Assembly: GCF_020873915.1 (NCBI RefSeq)
Contig: NZ_JAHWGP010000016.1
Location: 62,001-126,000 of the forward strand
Length of the DNA stretch: 64,000 nucleotides
Reading direction: 5' to 3'
Source of the DNA: Streptomyces sp. DH5
Lineage (GTDB): Bacteria; Actinomycetota; Actinomycetes; Streptomycetales; Streptomycetaceae
In this document: positions 41,894-49,703 of the stretch, piece after piece
How positions within the stretch are numbered: the first letter of the stretch is position 1
Layout: every line of letters begins with the position of its first letter
Position numbers and translations under genes: made by a program
The notes under the pieces: generated by a model
The model's input: the letters and a program-made list of their open reading frames with translations, nothing else
The model's database searches: none
What the model was told of the DNA's origin: nothing

Positions 41894-43077
41894 GGCGCGG
41901 AACCCCGAACCGCCTCCCGGGCGACCGCCCGGAACCGCCGCACCGTGTGCTCCCAGCGGTAGCCCGCCGCGTGCTCCCGTGCGGCCTTGCCCATCAGCTC
42001 CCGCCGGTCCTCGGCGAGCGTCAGCGACATCCAGGCGGCCGCGAACGAGGACTCGCCGGTGGCCAGTACGCCCGTCTCGCCGTCCCGCACGGAGTCGCGC
42101 AGTCCGGGCACGTCGAAGGCGACCGCCGGGGTCTCCCGCGCCGCCGCCTCGGTGACGACGAGGCCCCACCCCTCCACGGCGGAGGGGTGCAGCAGCAGCC
42201 ACGCCGCGCACAGCAGCCGGTGCTTCTCCGCTTCGGAGACGTGCCCGGTGAACCGGACGCCGGGGCCGGCCATCCGCTCCAGCCGCTCCCGTTCCGGACC
42301 GTCGCCGACGATCACCAGCCGGCCGCCGGTGACGGGCCGCACCCGCTCCCAGAGCCGCAGCAGCAGATCGATCCGCTTGTACTCGACGAGCCGGCCCACC
42401 GCCACGAACAGCGGTTCCGGGGAGCGTTCGGTGAGCGGTCCCGGCTCGGCCACGCCGTTGTGCACGACGCGTATCCGCTCCCGCGGTACACCGATGCCGC
42501 GCAGCGCGTGTTCGGTGGACGGCGAGACGGCGACGACCAGCCCCTGCCGCCGGGAACCGGTGAGTGCCCAGTGCTCGAGCCGTCGGCCGATGCGCGCGGC
42601 CGGGGCCAGCGGGCCGCCGAACCGCATCTTCCACAGATCGGTGTGCACGTGGTTGACCAGGCACAGGGTGGGCCCGTGGTGCCACAGCGGTGCCAGGTAG
42701 GGCACGCCGTTGCACACCTCGACCAGCAGGTCGCAGTCGCCGACCTGACGGGCGAAGGCGGAACGGGCACGCAGGTAGTGGCCGTACGTCCCGCCCGCCG
42801 ACACGACCCGGTAGTCACGGTAGGCCGCGGGTCCCCCGCACAGCAGGGTGACCTGGTGGCCCAGTCGGGTCAGGCCGTCGGCAAGCCGGTCGACCAGCAG
42901 CTCGGAGCCGCCGGCGGACGGATTGCCCAGGTCGCGGTGGGCGAGGAAGACGATCCGGCGCGGGTGTGGGGGAAGCGCCGGAGCGTGCTGCGACGCGCCG
43001 GGGCGCGGGGTGAGGTGGGTGTCCCCCTGCTCGAGCGAGGGCGGGAGCGGGGGACGGGACGGCACGTGCTGGGGCAT
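41890..43077 (-). CDS. Glycosyltransferase family 4
   Basis: A GT-B fold glycosyltransferase of 395 residues. The acceptor domain begins RRIVFLAHRDLGNPSAGGSELLVDRLADGL, the glycine-rich start of GT4 enzymes. The donor domain has VVHNGVAEPG, VAVGRLVEYKRIDLL, LVIVGDGPERERLE and the EX7E motif in AVEGWGLVVTEAAARETP. The nucleotide-sugar donor cannot be told. The first 35 residues are Pro-rich and probably disordered. ATG 43077 has GGAG six to seven bases upstream; the frame could extend to 43293. It is the first gene of the overlapping chain and follows the DUF3068 gene by 256 bp. Confidence 0.86.
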   Translation of the reverse strand: MPQHVPSRPPLPPSLEQGDTHLTPRPGASQHAPALPPHPRRIVFLAHRDLGNPSAGGSELLVDRLADGLTRLGHQVTLLCGGPAAYRDYRVVSAGGTYGHYLRARSAFARQVGDCDLLVEVCNGVPYLAPLWHHGPTLCLVNHVHTDLWKMRFGGPLAPAARIGRRLEHWALTGSRRQGLVVAVSPSTEHALRGIGVPRERIRVVHNGVAEPGPLTERSPEPLFVAVGRLVEYKRIDLLLRLWERVRPVTGGRLVIVGDGPERERLERMAGPGVRFTGHVSEAEKHRLLCAAWLLLHPSAVEGWGLVVTEAAARETPAVAFDVPGLRDSVRDGETGVLATGESSFAAAWMSLTLAEDRRELMGKAAREHAAGYRWEHTVRRFRAVAREAVRGSAP

Positions 43078-43119
43078 CGGTGCTCCAACTCGTCTCGGGG
43101 AACCCGGCGTGGGGAACGC

Positions 43120-43172
43120 GAGGACGTGAGGACGGGAGGACGTGAGGAGGTGGAGTGGTCGGGACGTGAGGA
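43120..43172. repeat. GGACGTGAGGA direct repeats in the DUF3068-GT4 gap
   Basis: GAGGACGTGAGGA occurs at 43120-43132 and 43136-43148, and GGACGTGAGGA again at 43162-43172. The repeats lie in the 5' region of the GT4 gene, upstream of its start on the minus strand. The remaining gap (43173-43333) contains an AT-richer stretch near 43300 but no promoter boxes I trust. Confidence 0.65.
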
Positions 43173-43333
43173 GGCGGGGCGGGAAGGAGCCCTCGGCGGG
43201 GCTCGTCGGGGTTCCTGGGTGAAGGGTGTGGACGGACCGTGGTTGGGTGGGGATTGGACAGTTTTCGCCCCGCCGTTCCCCACGGCTACTCACGCAGGTG
43301 ACAATTTCCGGCTTTTCTTACTCGCCAGTCACT

Positions 43334-44323
43334 TCACGGGGTGAGGGTCGGCCGGGGCGTTCCGGACACATCCGGATCTTCGGTGACCTTCCGTCCGCGT
43401 ATCACCAGGGCGCCACCGAGCACCGCGAGGACGAATCCCGCCACGGCGGCCCCGATCGGCAGCGTCTCTCCCACCAGCTCGAGCCGGCCGCTGTCGCTCT
43501 TGGCCTGCCGCACGGCCTCCTTCTGCGTCTCCTCCGTGAACGACACGCCCTTCTCGGCGTCCAGCAGCACCGCGGCGTCCTTCTCCGCGCCCGGAGCCCG
43601 CAGGGTCTGCCGGGGGCTGGTCCGCGCGTAGACGACGCGGCCGGTGCGCTGGTCGACGACCAGCTCCACGCCGTGGTTGGAGTACCACTCCTCGGCCAGC
43701 ACCTGCGGCCTTTCCGGCTGGCCGACGAGGCTGCCCGGCACCATCCGGGTGCCGGACTTGGTCGGCGGCACCGTGGCGGTGAACCGGTAGCCGGTGTAGC
43801 CCTGGACCTTCTCCGTGCCCTGGTAGCGCATGACGACCGTGTCGCGCAGGGTGTTGTCCCACCACTGGTAGGAGCGCTTCTGCACGTCGAAGGGGAACTT
43901 CAGGTACGCCTCGCCCTGGATGTTCGGCTTCGCGTCACAGCACCGCACCGCCTTGGTGGTCTCGCGGTCCAGCACCCAGCGGTGCGGGGTGAAGCTCAGG
44001 GCGTCGTGCGGGTCGGCGGCCGGCAGTGACTTGTCCGTGTCCACGGACGTCGTCACGTCCCACACCGCGTGGCCGCTGCGCTCGCTCTCCGCGACGTTGC
44101 CGCGCACCCGTTGGGTGATGGTGATCTTCTGGTCGGGAACGGTCTCGACCTTCTCCAGGTCGAAGACACTGCCCCGGCCGGTGTAGACGGCGGTGGTGTC
44201 GATGTCCACCGGGTTCACCGCCGCGCGTGGTTTCACGTACCAGGCGAACAGCGGCGCCAGGACCAGCAGGAACGTGCCGAGACCCAGCAGGATCAGGGAG
44301 AAGGGGGAAGCAGTACGGCGCAT
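43334..44323 (-). CDS. DUF3068 (PorA-family) envelope protein
   Basis: A 329-residue protein with an N-terminal membrane helix (LILLGLGTFLLVLAPLFAWYV), a large extracytoplasmic domain and a C-terminal helix (IGAAVAGFVLAVLGGALVI) with a basic cytoplasmic tail. The DUF3068 pattern is clear: PVDIDTTAVYTGRG, SGHAVWDVTTSVDTDKSLP, LDRETTKAVRCCD and YQWWDNTLRDTVVMRYQG. The family is widespread in actinobacteria and is often found with envelope glycan genes; its function is not established. Its promoter is at 44420-44448. It lies directly upstream of the glycan chain. Confidence 0.87.
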   Translation of the reverse strand: MRRTASPFSLILLGLGTFLLVLAPLFAWYVKPRAAVNPVDIDTTAVYTGRGSVFDLEKVETVPDQKITITQRVRGNVAESERSGHAVWDVTTSVDTDKSLPAADPHDALSFTPHRWVLDRETTKAVRCCDAKPNIQGEAYLKFPFDVQKRSYQWWDNTLRDTVVMRYQGTEKVQGYTGYRFTATVPPTKSGTRMVPGSLVGQPERPQVLAEEWYSNHGVELVVDQRTGRVVYARTSPRQTLRAPGAEKDAAVLLDAEKGVSFTEETQKEAVRQAKSDSGRLELVGETLPIGAAVAGFVLAVLGGALVIRGRKVTEDPDVSGTPRPTLTP

Positions 44324-44419
44324 CCGGGTACTCCAGAGAATCGGGACGGCTCGGCGCGTTCGGGCCGGAGCCGTTCGGGAAGTGCGCGTGCGGGAGTCCC
44401 CACCCCCTACGGGCTGGGA

Positions 44420-44448
44420 ACCGTATGCGCCCCTTGACGGAGTGTCAA
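44420..44448 (-). promoter_or_regulatory. Promoter for the DUF3068 gene and possibly the glycan operon
   Basis: On the minus strand a perfect -35 TTGACA (44448-44443) and -10 TACGGT (44425-44420) are separated by 17 bp, a strong vegetative-type promoter. The predicted start is near 44413, giving a leader of about 90 nt before the ATG at 44323. Transcription could continue into the GT4 chain, since I see no terminator after the DUF3068 gene. Confidence 0.75.
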
Positions 44449-44537
44449 TGTCACGTCGACACTGTGGTCACGACACACGGGGGTGGCCGGTCACCGTGGG
44501 GGTGGGGAAACCTCCCGACTGAGAGGCTGACCCGGAG

Positions 44538-44690
44538 ATGTCCAGATTGCTCGCCGCCGCCCTGACGGTCGCGCTCGCCGCCGCCCTCGCCGTGGGCGCC
44601 GCGGTCGGTGTCGTGGCACTGCTCGACGCCACGCCCGACCAGCCGAACACCCCGCTGATCACCTACGAGCAGGCCGGCCAGGGGAGTTGA
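44538..44690 (+). CDS. Small DUF2613-like membrane/secreted protein
   Basis: A 50-residue protein, MSRLLAAALTVALAAALAVG then a second short hydrophobic part and the polar tail TPLITYEQAGQGS. A GGAG lies just before the ATG at 44538. The pattern (single hydrophobic N-terminal helix, polar end with Tyr) matches small DUF2613 proteins. In M. tuberculosis, from memory, one (Rv0236A) lies beside aftD. That context is reproduced here: DUF3068 and the AftD-like gene are divergent on the left. It precedes the PucR gene by three bases and is probably co-transcribed with it. Confidence 0.72.
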   Translation: MSRLLAAALTVALAAALAVGAAVGVVALLDATPDQPNTPLITYEQAGQGS

Positions 44691-44693
44691 CCG

Positions 44694-45932
44694 GTGACGG
44701 CGCCCCGTACCCTCACGGCCCGCTCCGCCTGGCACGACGTGCCCCGGCACCAGGTGCGCCGGTTCGCCGAGATCGCCATGGCCGACGTGCCCGCGCTGGC
44801 CGAGGAGATCATGAGTGAGATCCAGCGCGAGTACCCGCACCTGCCGGTCGTCCTCGACGACTCCGGCGAACCCATGGCCCTCGTCGGCATCCGCCGCGCC
44901 ATCGAGGCCTTCGTCCAGCACGTCGCGCACGACTACCCGGCGGGCCGGCCCACCGTGCCGCCGGGCGTCTTCCAGGACTTCGGGCGGGGCGAGGGACTCA
45001 ACGGCCGGTCACTGGACGCGCTCCAGGCGACCTACCGCATGGGCGTCCGCCTCGCCTGGCGCCGCTTCGCCGAGATCGGCCAGCGCATCGACATCCCGGC
45101 GCCCGCCATGTACGAGCTCGTCGACGCCGGATACGAGTACCTGGACGGCCTGGTAGACCAGTCGGTGCGCGGCTACGCCGAGGCCGCCGCCCGCCAGGCC
45201 GGGGAGCGGCTGCGGTTACAGCGCCGGCTGATGGAGCTCCTACTGGTGGAACACCACCGGGGCGACCCCTCCGACGCGCTCGCCGAGCGGGCCGCCCGGA
45301 TCGGCTGGCCGCTGCCCGGGAAGGTCGCGGTCGGTGTGCTGCTGCGCCCGGCGCGGGAGGCGATGGCGCCCGCGGTGGGGCAGGGCGTGCTGCTGGACAT
45401 GGAGTACGAGCAGCCCCGCATGGTGGTGCCCGAGCCGGACGCGGCCGGCCGCCCCGAACTGCTGCACCGCGCGCTCGCCGGCTGGTCCGGGGCGATCGGT
45501 CCGCCCGTGCCGGTCGCCGACGCGGCGAAGTCGCTGCGCTGGGCGGATGCGGCGGTACGGCTGATGCGGCGCGGGCTGCTGCCCGCCGGTGAGGTGCTGT
45601 ACTGCACCGAGCACACCGAGGCCCTCGTGCTGCTCCAGCCGGAAGAACTGATCGAGGACCTCGCGGCGCGGTGCCTGGCCCCGCTGGCGCACTGCGGTTC
45701 GGCCCACGGCAGGCGCCTCGCGGAGACGCTGCTGGCGTGGCTGGAGACCCGGGGCGGGGCGCCGGAGGTCGCGGCCCGGCTGGGTGTCCACCCGCAGACC
45801 GTCCGCTACCGCCTGCGGCAGATCCGCGAACTGTGGGGTGCCGCGATCGACGATCCGGACCGCCGCTTCGAACTGGAACTGGTGCTGCGCGCCCGACGGC
45901 TGCGCGGAGCCCTAGGCCCCCCGAGTGCGTGA
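44694..45932 (+). CDS. PucR-type transcriptional regulator
   Basis: A 412-residue regulator. The N-terminal part resembles RsbT co-antagonist/RsbRD-like sensory segments (QVRRFAEIAMADVPALAEEIMSEI; FGRGEGLNGRSLDALQATYRMGVRLAWRRFAEIG). The C-terminus is the PucR helix-turn-helix (AARLGVHPQTVRYRLRQIRELWG). The signal is unknown. GTG 44694 begins three bases after the DUF2613-like stop. It resembles the regulator at 62341 in layout. Its position opposite the DUF3068/glycan operon suggests it may control that operon, but no operator is evident. Confidence 0.85.
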   Translation: MTAPRTLTARSAWHDVPRHQVRRFAEIAMADVPALAEEIMSEIQREYPHLPVVLDDSGEPMALVGIRRAIEAFVQHVAHDYPAGRPTVPPGVFQDFGRGEGLNGRSLDALQATYRMGVRLAWRRFAEIGQRIDIPAPAMYELVDAGYEYLDGLVDQSVRGYAEAAARQAGERLRLQRRLMELLLVEHHRGDPSDALAERAARIGWPLPGKVAVGVLLRPAREAMAPAVGQGVLLDMEYEQPRMVVPEPDAAGRPELLHRALAGWSGAIGPPVPVADAAKSLRWADAAVRLMRRGLLPAGEVLYCTEHTEALVLLQPEELIEDLAARCLAPLAHCGSAHGRRLAETLLAWLETRGGAPEVAARLGVHPQTVRYRLRQIRELWGAAIDDPDRRFELELVLRARRLRGALGPPSA

Positions 45933-46366
45933 GGCGGCCGGGGCCCTGCGGGTGGGGCAGTGGGCCGGGCCGCGGGGAGAACGGGACGGCCGCGAGACCC
46001 ACGGCGGCCGGGCCGAACGCCGCCGTCACCGGCGGGGACGCTGCCGCCCTCCCCGTGACCGGTGACCGCGGGCCTCCGCCGTCGGCGGTGCGGACGGCGC
46101 TGCGGAGCTGCTGCTGCCGGCCCGGCCGGCGGTGCGGCCTCCTGGCGGTCCCACCGTACGCGTCACCGGCGCCGCGCCCGCCGACCGCGACGGGCGGTGT
46201 CCCACCGGGCGGGACCTCCGGCGTGCCACGGACCGGACCCGGCCGCACCTGGCGGCCCGCGCCACCCGGCGGGCCCGGGCCGCGAGTCCGCCCCCGCCCC
46301 GGACCCGTGCGTCCGGCGTGGTCCCGTGCGCCGGGACCGCGAAGGTGACCTGCGGGCCCTCACCCA
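45933..46366. other. Gap downstream of the PucR gene, no gene supported
   Basis: About 430 bp of extremely GC-rich sequence with open frames on both strands but no start signals and no recognisable product. No clear terminator hairpin with T-run is visible. The regulatory elements of the IclR gene follow immediately at 46367. Confidence 0.5.
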
Positions 46367-46396
46367 TTGCCCGCCCGAGCGGCCTGTGGCTAGCCT
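46367..46396 (+). promoter_or_regulatory. Promoter for the IclR/SMP-30 operon
   Basis: TTGCCC (46367-46372) and TAGCCT (46391-46396) are separated by 18 bp; TAGnnT is the preferred streptomycete -10 form. The predicted start near 46403 leaves a leader of about 73 nt, which contains the palindrome at 46426-46437. Confidence 0.6.
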
Positions 46397-46425
46397 GTGT
46401 TCGTCATGCCGATCGCCTGTTGAAA

Positions 46426-46437
46426 TCTCGAACGAGA
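46426..46437. promoter_or_regulatory. Palindrome TCTCG-AA-CGAGA (candidate autoregulatory operator)
   Basis: A perfect 12-bp dyad within the leader of the IclR gene, flanked by CGCCTG (46414-46419) and CAGGCG (46441-46446), which could extend it as an imperfect hairpin. Its place just downstream of the predicted transcription start fits repression by the IclR protein encoded at 46476. Confidence 0.5.
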
Positions 46438-46475
46438 GAGCAGGCGCCTGAGAACACATAGGGAGGGAGCCGGTA

Positions 46476-47249
46476 GTGGGACGCCTCGTACCAGCCGTGA
46501 CCCGGGCTCTCGACATTCTCGAGCTCTTCCTCGACGGGGACGGGACGCTCTCCGCACCCGACATCGTGCGCAGGCTCCAGCTGCCGCGCACCACCGTCCA
46601 CGAGCTGGTGACCACGCTCGCCGCCCGGAAGTACATCGTCCCGGTGGCCGGCCAGCCCGGACGCTACCGGCTCGGCGTACGGCCGTACCAGCTCGGCGCC
46701 CGCTACGCCGAACACCTCGACCTCGCCGCCGAGGGACAGCAGGTCGCCCGCTCCGTCGCCGAGACCTGCGACGAGACGGTGCACGTGGCGATACTGGAGG
46801 ACACCGACGTCATCTACATCGCCAAGGTCGACTCCACGCACGCGGTACGGATGGTGTCTGCGGCCGGCCGCAGACTGCCCGCCCACTGCACCTCCGTCGG
46901 CAAGATGCTGCTCGCCTCCCTCCCGGAACAGGAGATCGCCGCCCGCCTGCCCGACGACGCCGAGCTGGCCGCGATGACCCCCAACAGCATCACCGACCCG
47001 GCCGCCCTGCGCGAGACCCTCGCCGGGATCCGTGCCCGGGGCGTCGCCGTGGAGAGCCGCGAGTCCAACCCGGACGTCTCCTGCGTCGCCGCGCCGGTGC
47101 GCGACCGCACGGGACAGGTGGTGGCCGCGCTGTCCATCTCCGTACCGATGATCCGCTGGAGCGACGAGCGGCTGGGCGAGCTGGAACGGCTCGCCGTCGA
47201 GGGCGCCGCCGAACTGTCCGAGCGGCTGGGCCACAGGAGCGCGGCATGA
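46476..47249 (+). CDS. IclR-family transcriptional regulator
   Basis: A 257-residue repressor or activator. The N-terminal winged helix is AVTRALDILELFLDGDGTLSAPDIVRRLQLPRTTVHELVTTL. The C-terminal effector domain has RRLPAHCTSVGKMLLASLP and ESNPDVSCVAAPVRDRTGQVVAALSISVP, the usual IclR ligand-binding pattern. GTG 46476 has GGGAGGGAG upstream. Its stop overlaps the start of the SMP-30 gene as ATGA, so it very probably controls that gene and senses a sugar acid or lactone. Operator candidate at 46426-46437. Confidence 0.88.
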   Translation: MGRLVPAVTRALDILELFLDGDGTLSAPDIVRRLQLPRTTVHELVTTLAARKYIVPVAGQPGRYRLGVRPYQLGARYAEHLDLAAEGQQVARSVAETCDETVHVAILEDTDVIYIAKVDSTHAVRMVSAAGRRLPAHCTSVGKMLLASLPEQEIAARLPDDAELAAMTPNSITDPAALRETLAGIRARGVAVESRESNPDVSCVAAPVRDRTGQVVAALSISVPMIRWSDERLGELERLAVEGAAELSERLGHRSAA

Positions 47250-48115
47250 GCGAGCGCGGCACGAGCGGCATCTTCGACGTGGCGGTCCGCGCGGAGGCGG
47301 CCCTCGGCGAGGGCCCCACCTGGGACCAGGCCACCGGACGCCTGCTGTGGATCGACATCCTCGGCTCGCGCGTCCACACCTACGACCCCGCCACCGGCCG
47401 GCGCACGGTGCGCCGCACCGACCAGCACGTGGGCGCGGTGAGACCCCGCGCGGGCGGCGGCCTCGTCCTCAACCTGCGGGACGGCATCGGCCTGATCGAC
47501 CCCGACGACACCTTCCGCTGGCTGCACCGCGAGCCCGTCCCCGGCCGCCGCGCCAACGACGCCGCGGTCGCCCCCGACGGCAGCCTCTTCGCGGGCACCA
47601 TGCGCTACGACGAGGCCCCGTGCGGCGGCACCCTCTCCCGGGTCTCCGGCGACGGCACGGTCAAGGTCCTCCTGGACGACGTGGCGGTGAGCAACGGCAC
47701 CGGCTGGAGCCCCGACGGGCGGCTGATGTACTACATCGACTCACCGACCCGGCGTCTCGACGTCTTCGACGTGGGCGAGGCGGACGGCCGCATCAGCAAC
47801 CGCCGTTCGGTCGTCTCGGTCGAGCACGGGGCCGGCTTTCCCGACGGGCTGTGCGTCGACGCGGACGGCTGTGTCTGGGTCGGGCTGTGGGACGGCGGGG
47901 CGGTCCGCCGCTACACCCCTGACGGGGAGCTGGACCGGGAGATCCGGCTGCCCGTGCCGCGGGTGACGGCCTGTGCGTTCGGCGGGCCCTCGCTGACCGA
48001 CCTCTACATCACCACGGCCCGGGTGGGGCTGACGTCCCCCCATCCCCTGGCCGGCTCCCTCCTGGTGGTCCCGGACGCGGGCCAGGGCTTCCCCCAGCCC
48101 CCCTTCGCCGGCTGA
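47246..48115 (+). CDS. SMP-30/gluconolactonase family sugar lactonase
   Basis: A six-bladed beta-propeller hydrolase of 289 residues. Metal-binding and catalytic positions are visible: Glu in LGEGPTWD, GRRANDAAVAPDGSLFAGTM with Asn, VAVSNGTGWSPDGRLMYYIDS with Asn and Asp, and GFPDGLCVDADGCVWVGLWDGGAVRRY. The enzyme opens sugar lactones such as gluconolactone or L-arabinonolactone with a divalent metal. It is the second gene of an IclR operon that contains no dehydrogenase or dehydratase, so the pathway is uncertain. Confidence 0.87.
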   Translation: MSERGTSGIFDVAVRAEAALGEGPTWDQATGRLLWIDILGSRVHTYDPATGRRTVRRTDQHVGAVRPRAGGGLVLNLRDGIGLIDPDDTFRWLHREPVPGRRANDAAVAPDGSLFAGTMRYDEAPCGGTLSRVSGDGTVKVLLDDVAVSNGTGWSPDGRLMYYIDSPTRRLDVFDVGEADGRISNRRSVVSVEHGAGFPDGLCVDADGCVWVGLWDGGAVRRYTPDGELDREIRLPVPRVTACAFGGPSLTDLYITTARVGLTSPHPLAGSLLVVPDAGQGFPQPPFAG

Positions 48116-48183
48116 AGCGGGGACTCGCCCCCCACCGCCCCTTCCCTGTCCCGTCCCCGGGGGGCGCTGCCCCTGGACCCCCG

Positions 48184-48233
48184 GCTCCTCAAACGCCGGA
48201 GGGCTGAATCAGCCCCTCCGGCGTTTGAGGAGC
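48184..48233. terminator. Long perfect-type hairpin between SMP-30 and FAD monooxygenase genes
   Basis: Arms 48184-48207 and 48209-48233 pair almost completely (GCTCCTCAAACGCC... with ...GGCGTTTGAGGAGC), apart from one extra C. The hairpin lies between convergent genes and can terminate both. The same element type occurs at 16783-16830. Shorter complementary stretches flank it (GGGGCAGCGCCCC-like and GGGGCGAAGCCCC). Confidence 0.8.
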
Positions 48234-48299
48234 GGGGTCCGGGGCGAAGCCCCAGGGTCGGGACGGGAAGGGGCGGCGGGGGCGAGAACCCCCCGGTGG

Positions 48300-49703
48300 T
48301 CACACCCCCGTGCGGTCCAGCGACCGCAGCACCTCCCGCTCCGCCGCCGTCAGCGGCGGCGAGACGGACGGCGGCAGCGGCGACCCCGCCACGGCGGCCA
48401 GCACCGCGCCCGGCCGGAACATCCGCGTCGGCGGCGCCAGCAGGCTCGTGACGTCCCAGATCGCCGACGCCGCCGCGTACGACCCCGTGGCCGCCCGCAT
48501 CATCCGGCGCATGTACCCCGTCATCACCCGGTCGCCCGCGGCCGGCCGCCCGCCCCGCACCCCCGGGTACAGCACGTCCTGGCTGACGGCCATCGACCAC
48601 GCCGCGTCCGCCGAGCGCGCCGCGCCCCGCACCACCCGCCGCGCCAGGCCGGGCGTGTGGAGGTCACCGGCACGGTCCAGTTCGCGGCCGAGTACCCGCG
48701 CACCGAACGCGGCGACCGACATCCCGTGCCCGTACGCCGGGTTGAACGTCGCCAGCGCGTCCCCCAGCACCACGAACCCCTCCGGCCAGTGCGGCAGTTC
48801 CTCCAGGTACCGCCGCACATTGCTGGTCGACCGGCTCAGGTGCACGTCCGTCAGCGGCTCCGCCCCGGAGATCAGCCGCCCCACGATCGGGTCGGGCAGC
48901 GCGAGCGCGTACCGCAGGAACCCCTCCGGGTCGGCCGGCGGCTCACCCCCGCGGGAGCCGCCGCAGCTCACCAGCCAGCGGTCCCCCTCGATCGGCATGA
49001 CCATCGCGCTCCGGCCCGGCCTCGCCGCGTACGGGTCGGGCTGCACGATCGTCAGCGGAAACCGCTGCGCCCCGTCCGGAATCCGGTACACGCGCGAGGC
49101 GTTGACCAGCCCCGAGTCCACGGCCCGCTCCCGCACACCGGTCAGTCCGAGTCCGTCCAGCCAGCCGACCACCCGCGTCCCGCGCCCGCTCGCGTCCACG
49201 ACCAGGTCCGCCTCGAGGTCCCTGTCCCCGCCGGGCGCCGCGATCCGCACCCCGCGCACCCGCCCCGCGGACCCCGTCAGTCCCACCACGACGCCCCGGC
49301 GGATCTCCACCGACGTCCGTTCCCTGACCGTCTCCCGCAGCACCCAGTCCACCAGCGCCCGGCTGCACGTCAGCATGACGGGGCCCTCGCGCCGCCACCG
49401 CCGCAACCAGCCCTCGGGCGTGAGGGCCAGCATGCCCGAGCTGAGCGATATCTCGTGCGCCCCGGCGGCGAGCAGCCGCTTGCGCAGGTGTGCGCCCGGC
49501 AGCAGCTCCTCCATGGCGTCCATGCCGCCCGGCATCAGCAGGTGGGCGTGCCGCCCCTGCGGCAGCCCCTTGCGGTGTTCCGGCCCTTCGGGCAGCTCGT
49601 CCCGGTCCAGCACGACCACCTCGTCCGCCCCCGCGGCGGACAGGACGGCCGCGGCCAGCGCGCCGGCCAGACCGGCACCGATGACGACAGCTCTACGCGA
49701 CAT
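48300..49703 (-). CDS. FAD-dependent monooxygenase/oxidoreductase (PHBH fold)
   Basis: A 467-residue flavoprotein: FAD motif AVVIGAGLAGALAAAVLS at the N-terminus, ADLVVDASGRGTRVVGWLD mid-protein, and the GD motif FVVLGDALATFNPAYGHGMSVA near residue 320. This is the halogenase/monooxygenase-like group. It is the last gene of an operon of membrane proteins, and its ATG lies 11 bp inside the upstream gene. The substrate is unknown. The link to three related membrane proteins suggests a lipophilic substrate; this is inference. Confidence 0.82.
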   Translation of the reverse strand: MSRRAVVIGAGLAGALAAAVLSAAGADEVVVLDRDELPEGPEHRKGLPQGRHAHLLMPGGMDAMEELLPGAHLRKRLLAAGAHEISLSSGMLALTPEGWLRRWRREGPVMLTCSRALVDWVLRETVRERTSVEIRRGVVVGLTGSAGRVRGVRIAAPGGDRDLEADLVVDASGRGTRVVGWLDGLGLTGVRERAVDSGLVNASRVYRIPDGAQRFPLTIVQPDPYAARPGRSAMVMPIEGDRWLVSCGGSRGGEPPADPEGFLRYALALPDPIVGRLISGAEPLTDVHLSRSTSNVRRYLEELPHWPEGFVVLGDALATFNPAYGHGMSVAAFGARVLGRELDRAGDLHTPGLARRVVRGAARSADAAWSMAVSQDVLYPGVRGGRPAAGDRVMTGYMRRMMRAATGSYAAASAIWDVTSLLAPPTRMFRPGAVLAAVAGSPLPPSVSPPLTAAEREVLRSLDRTGV

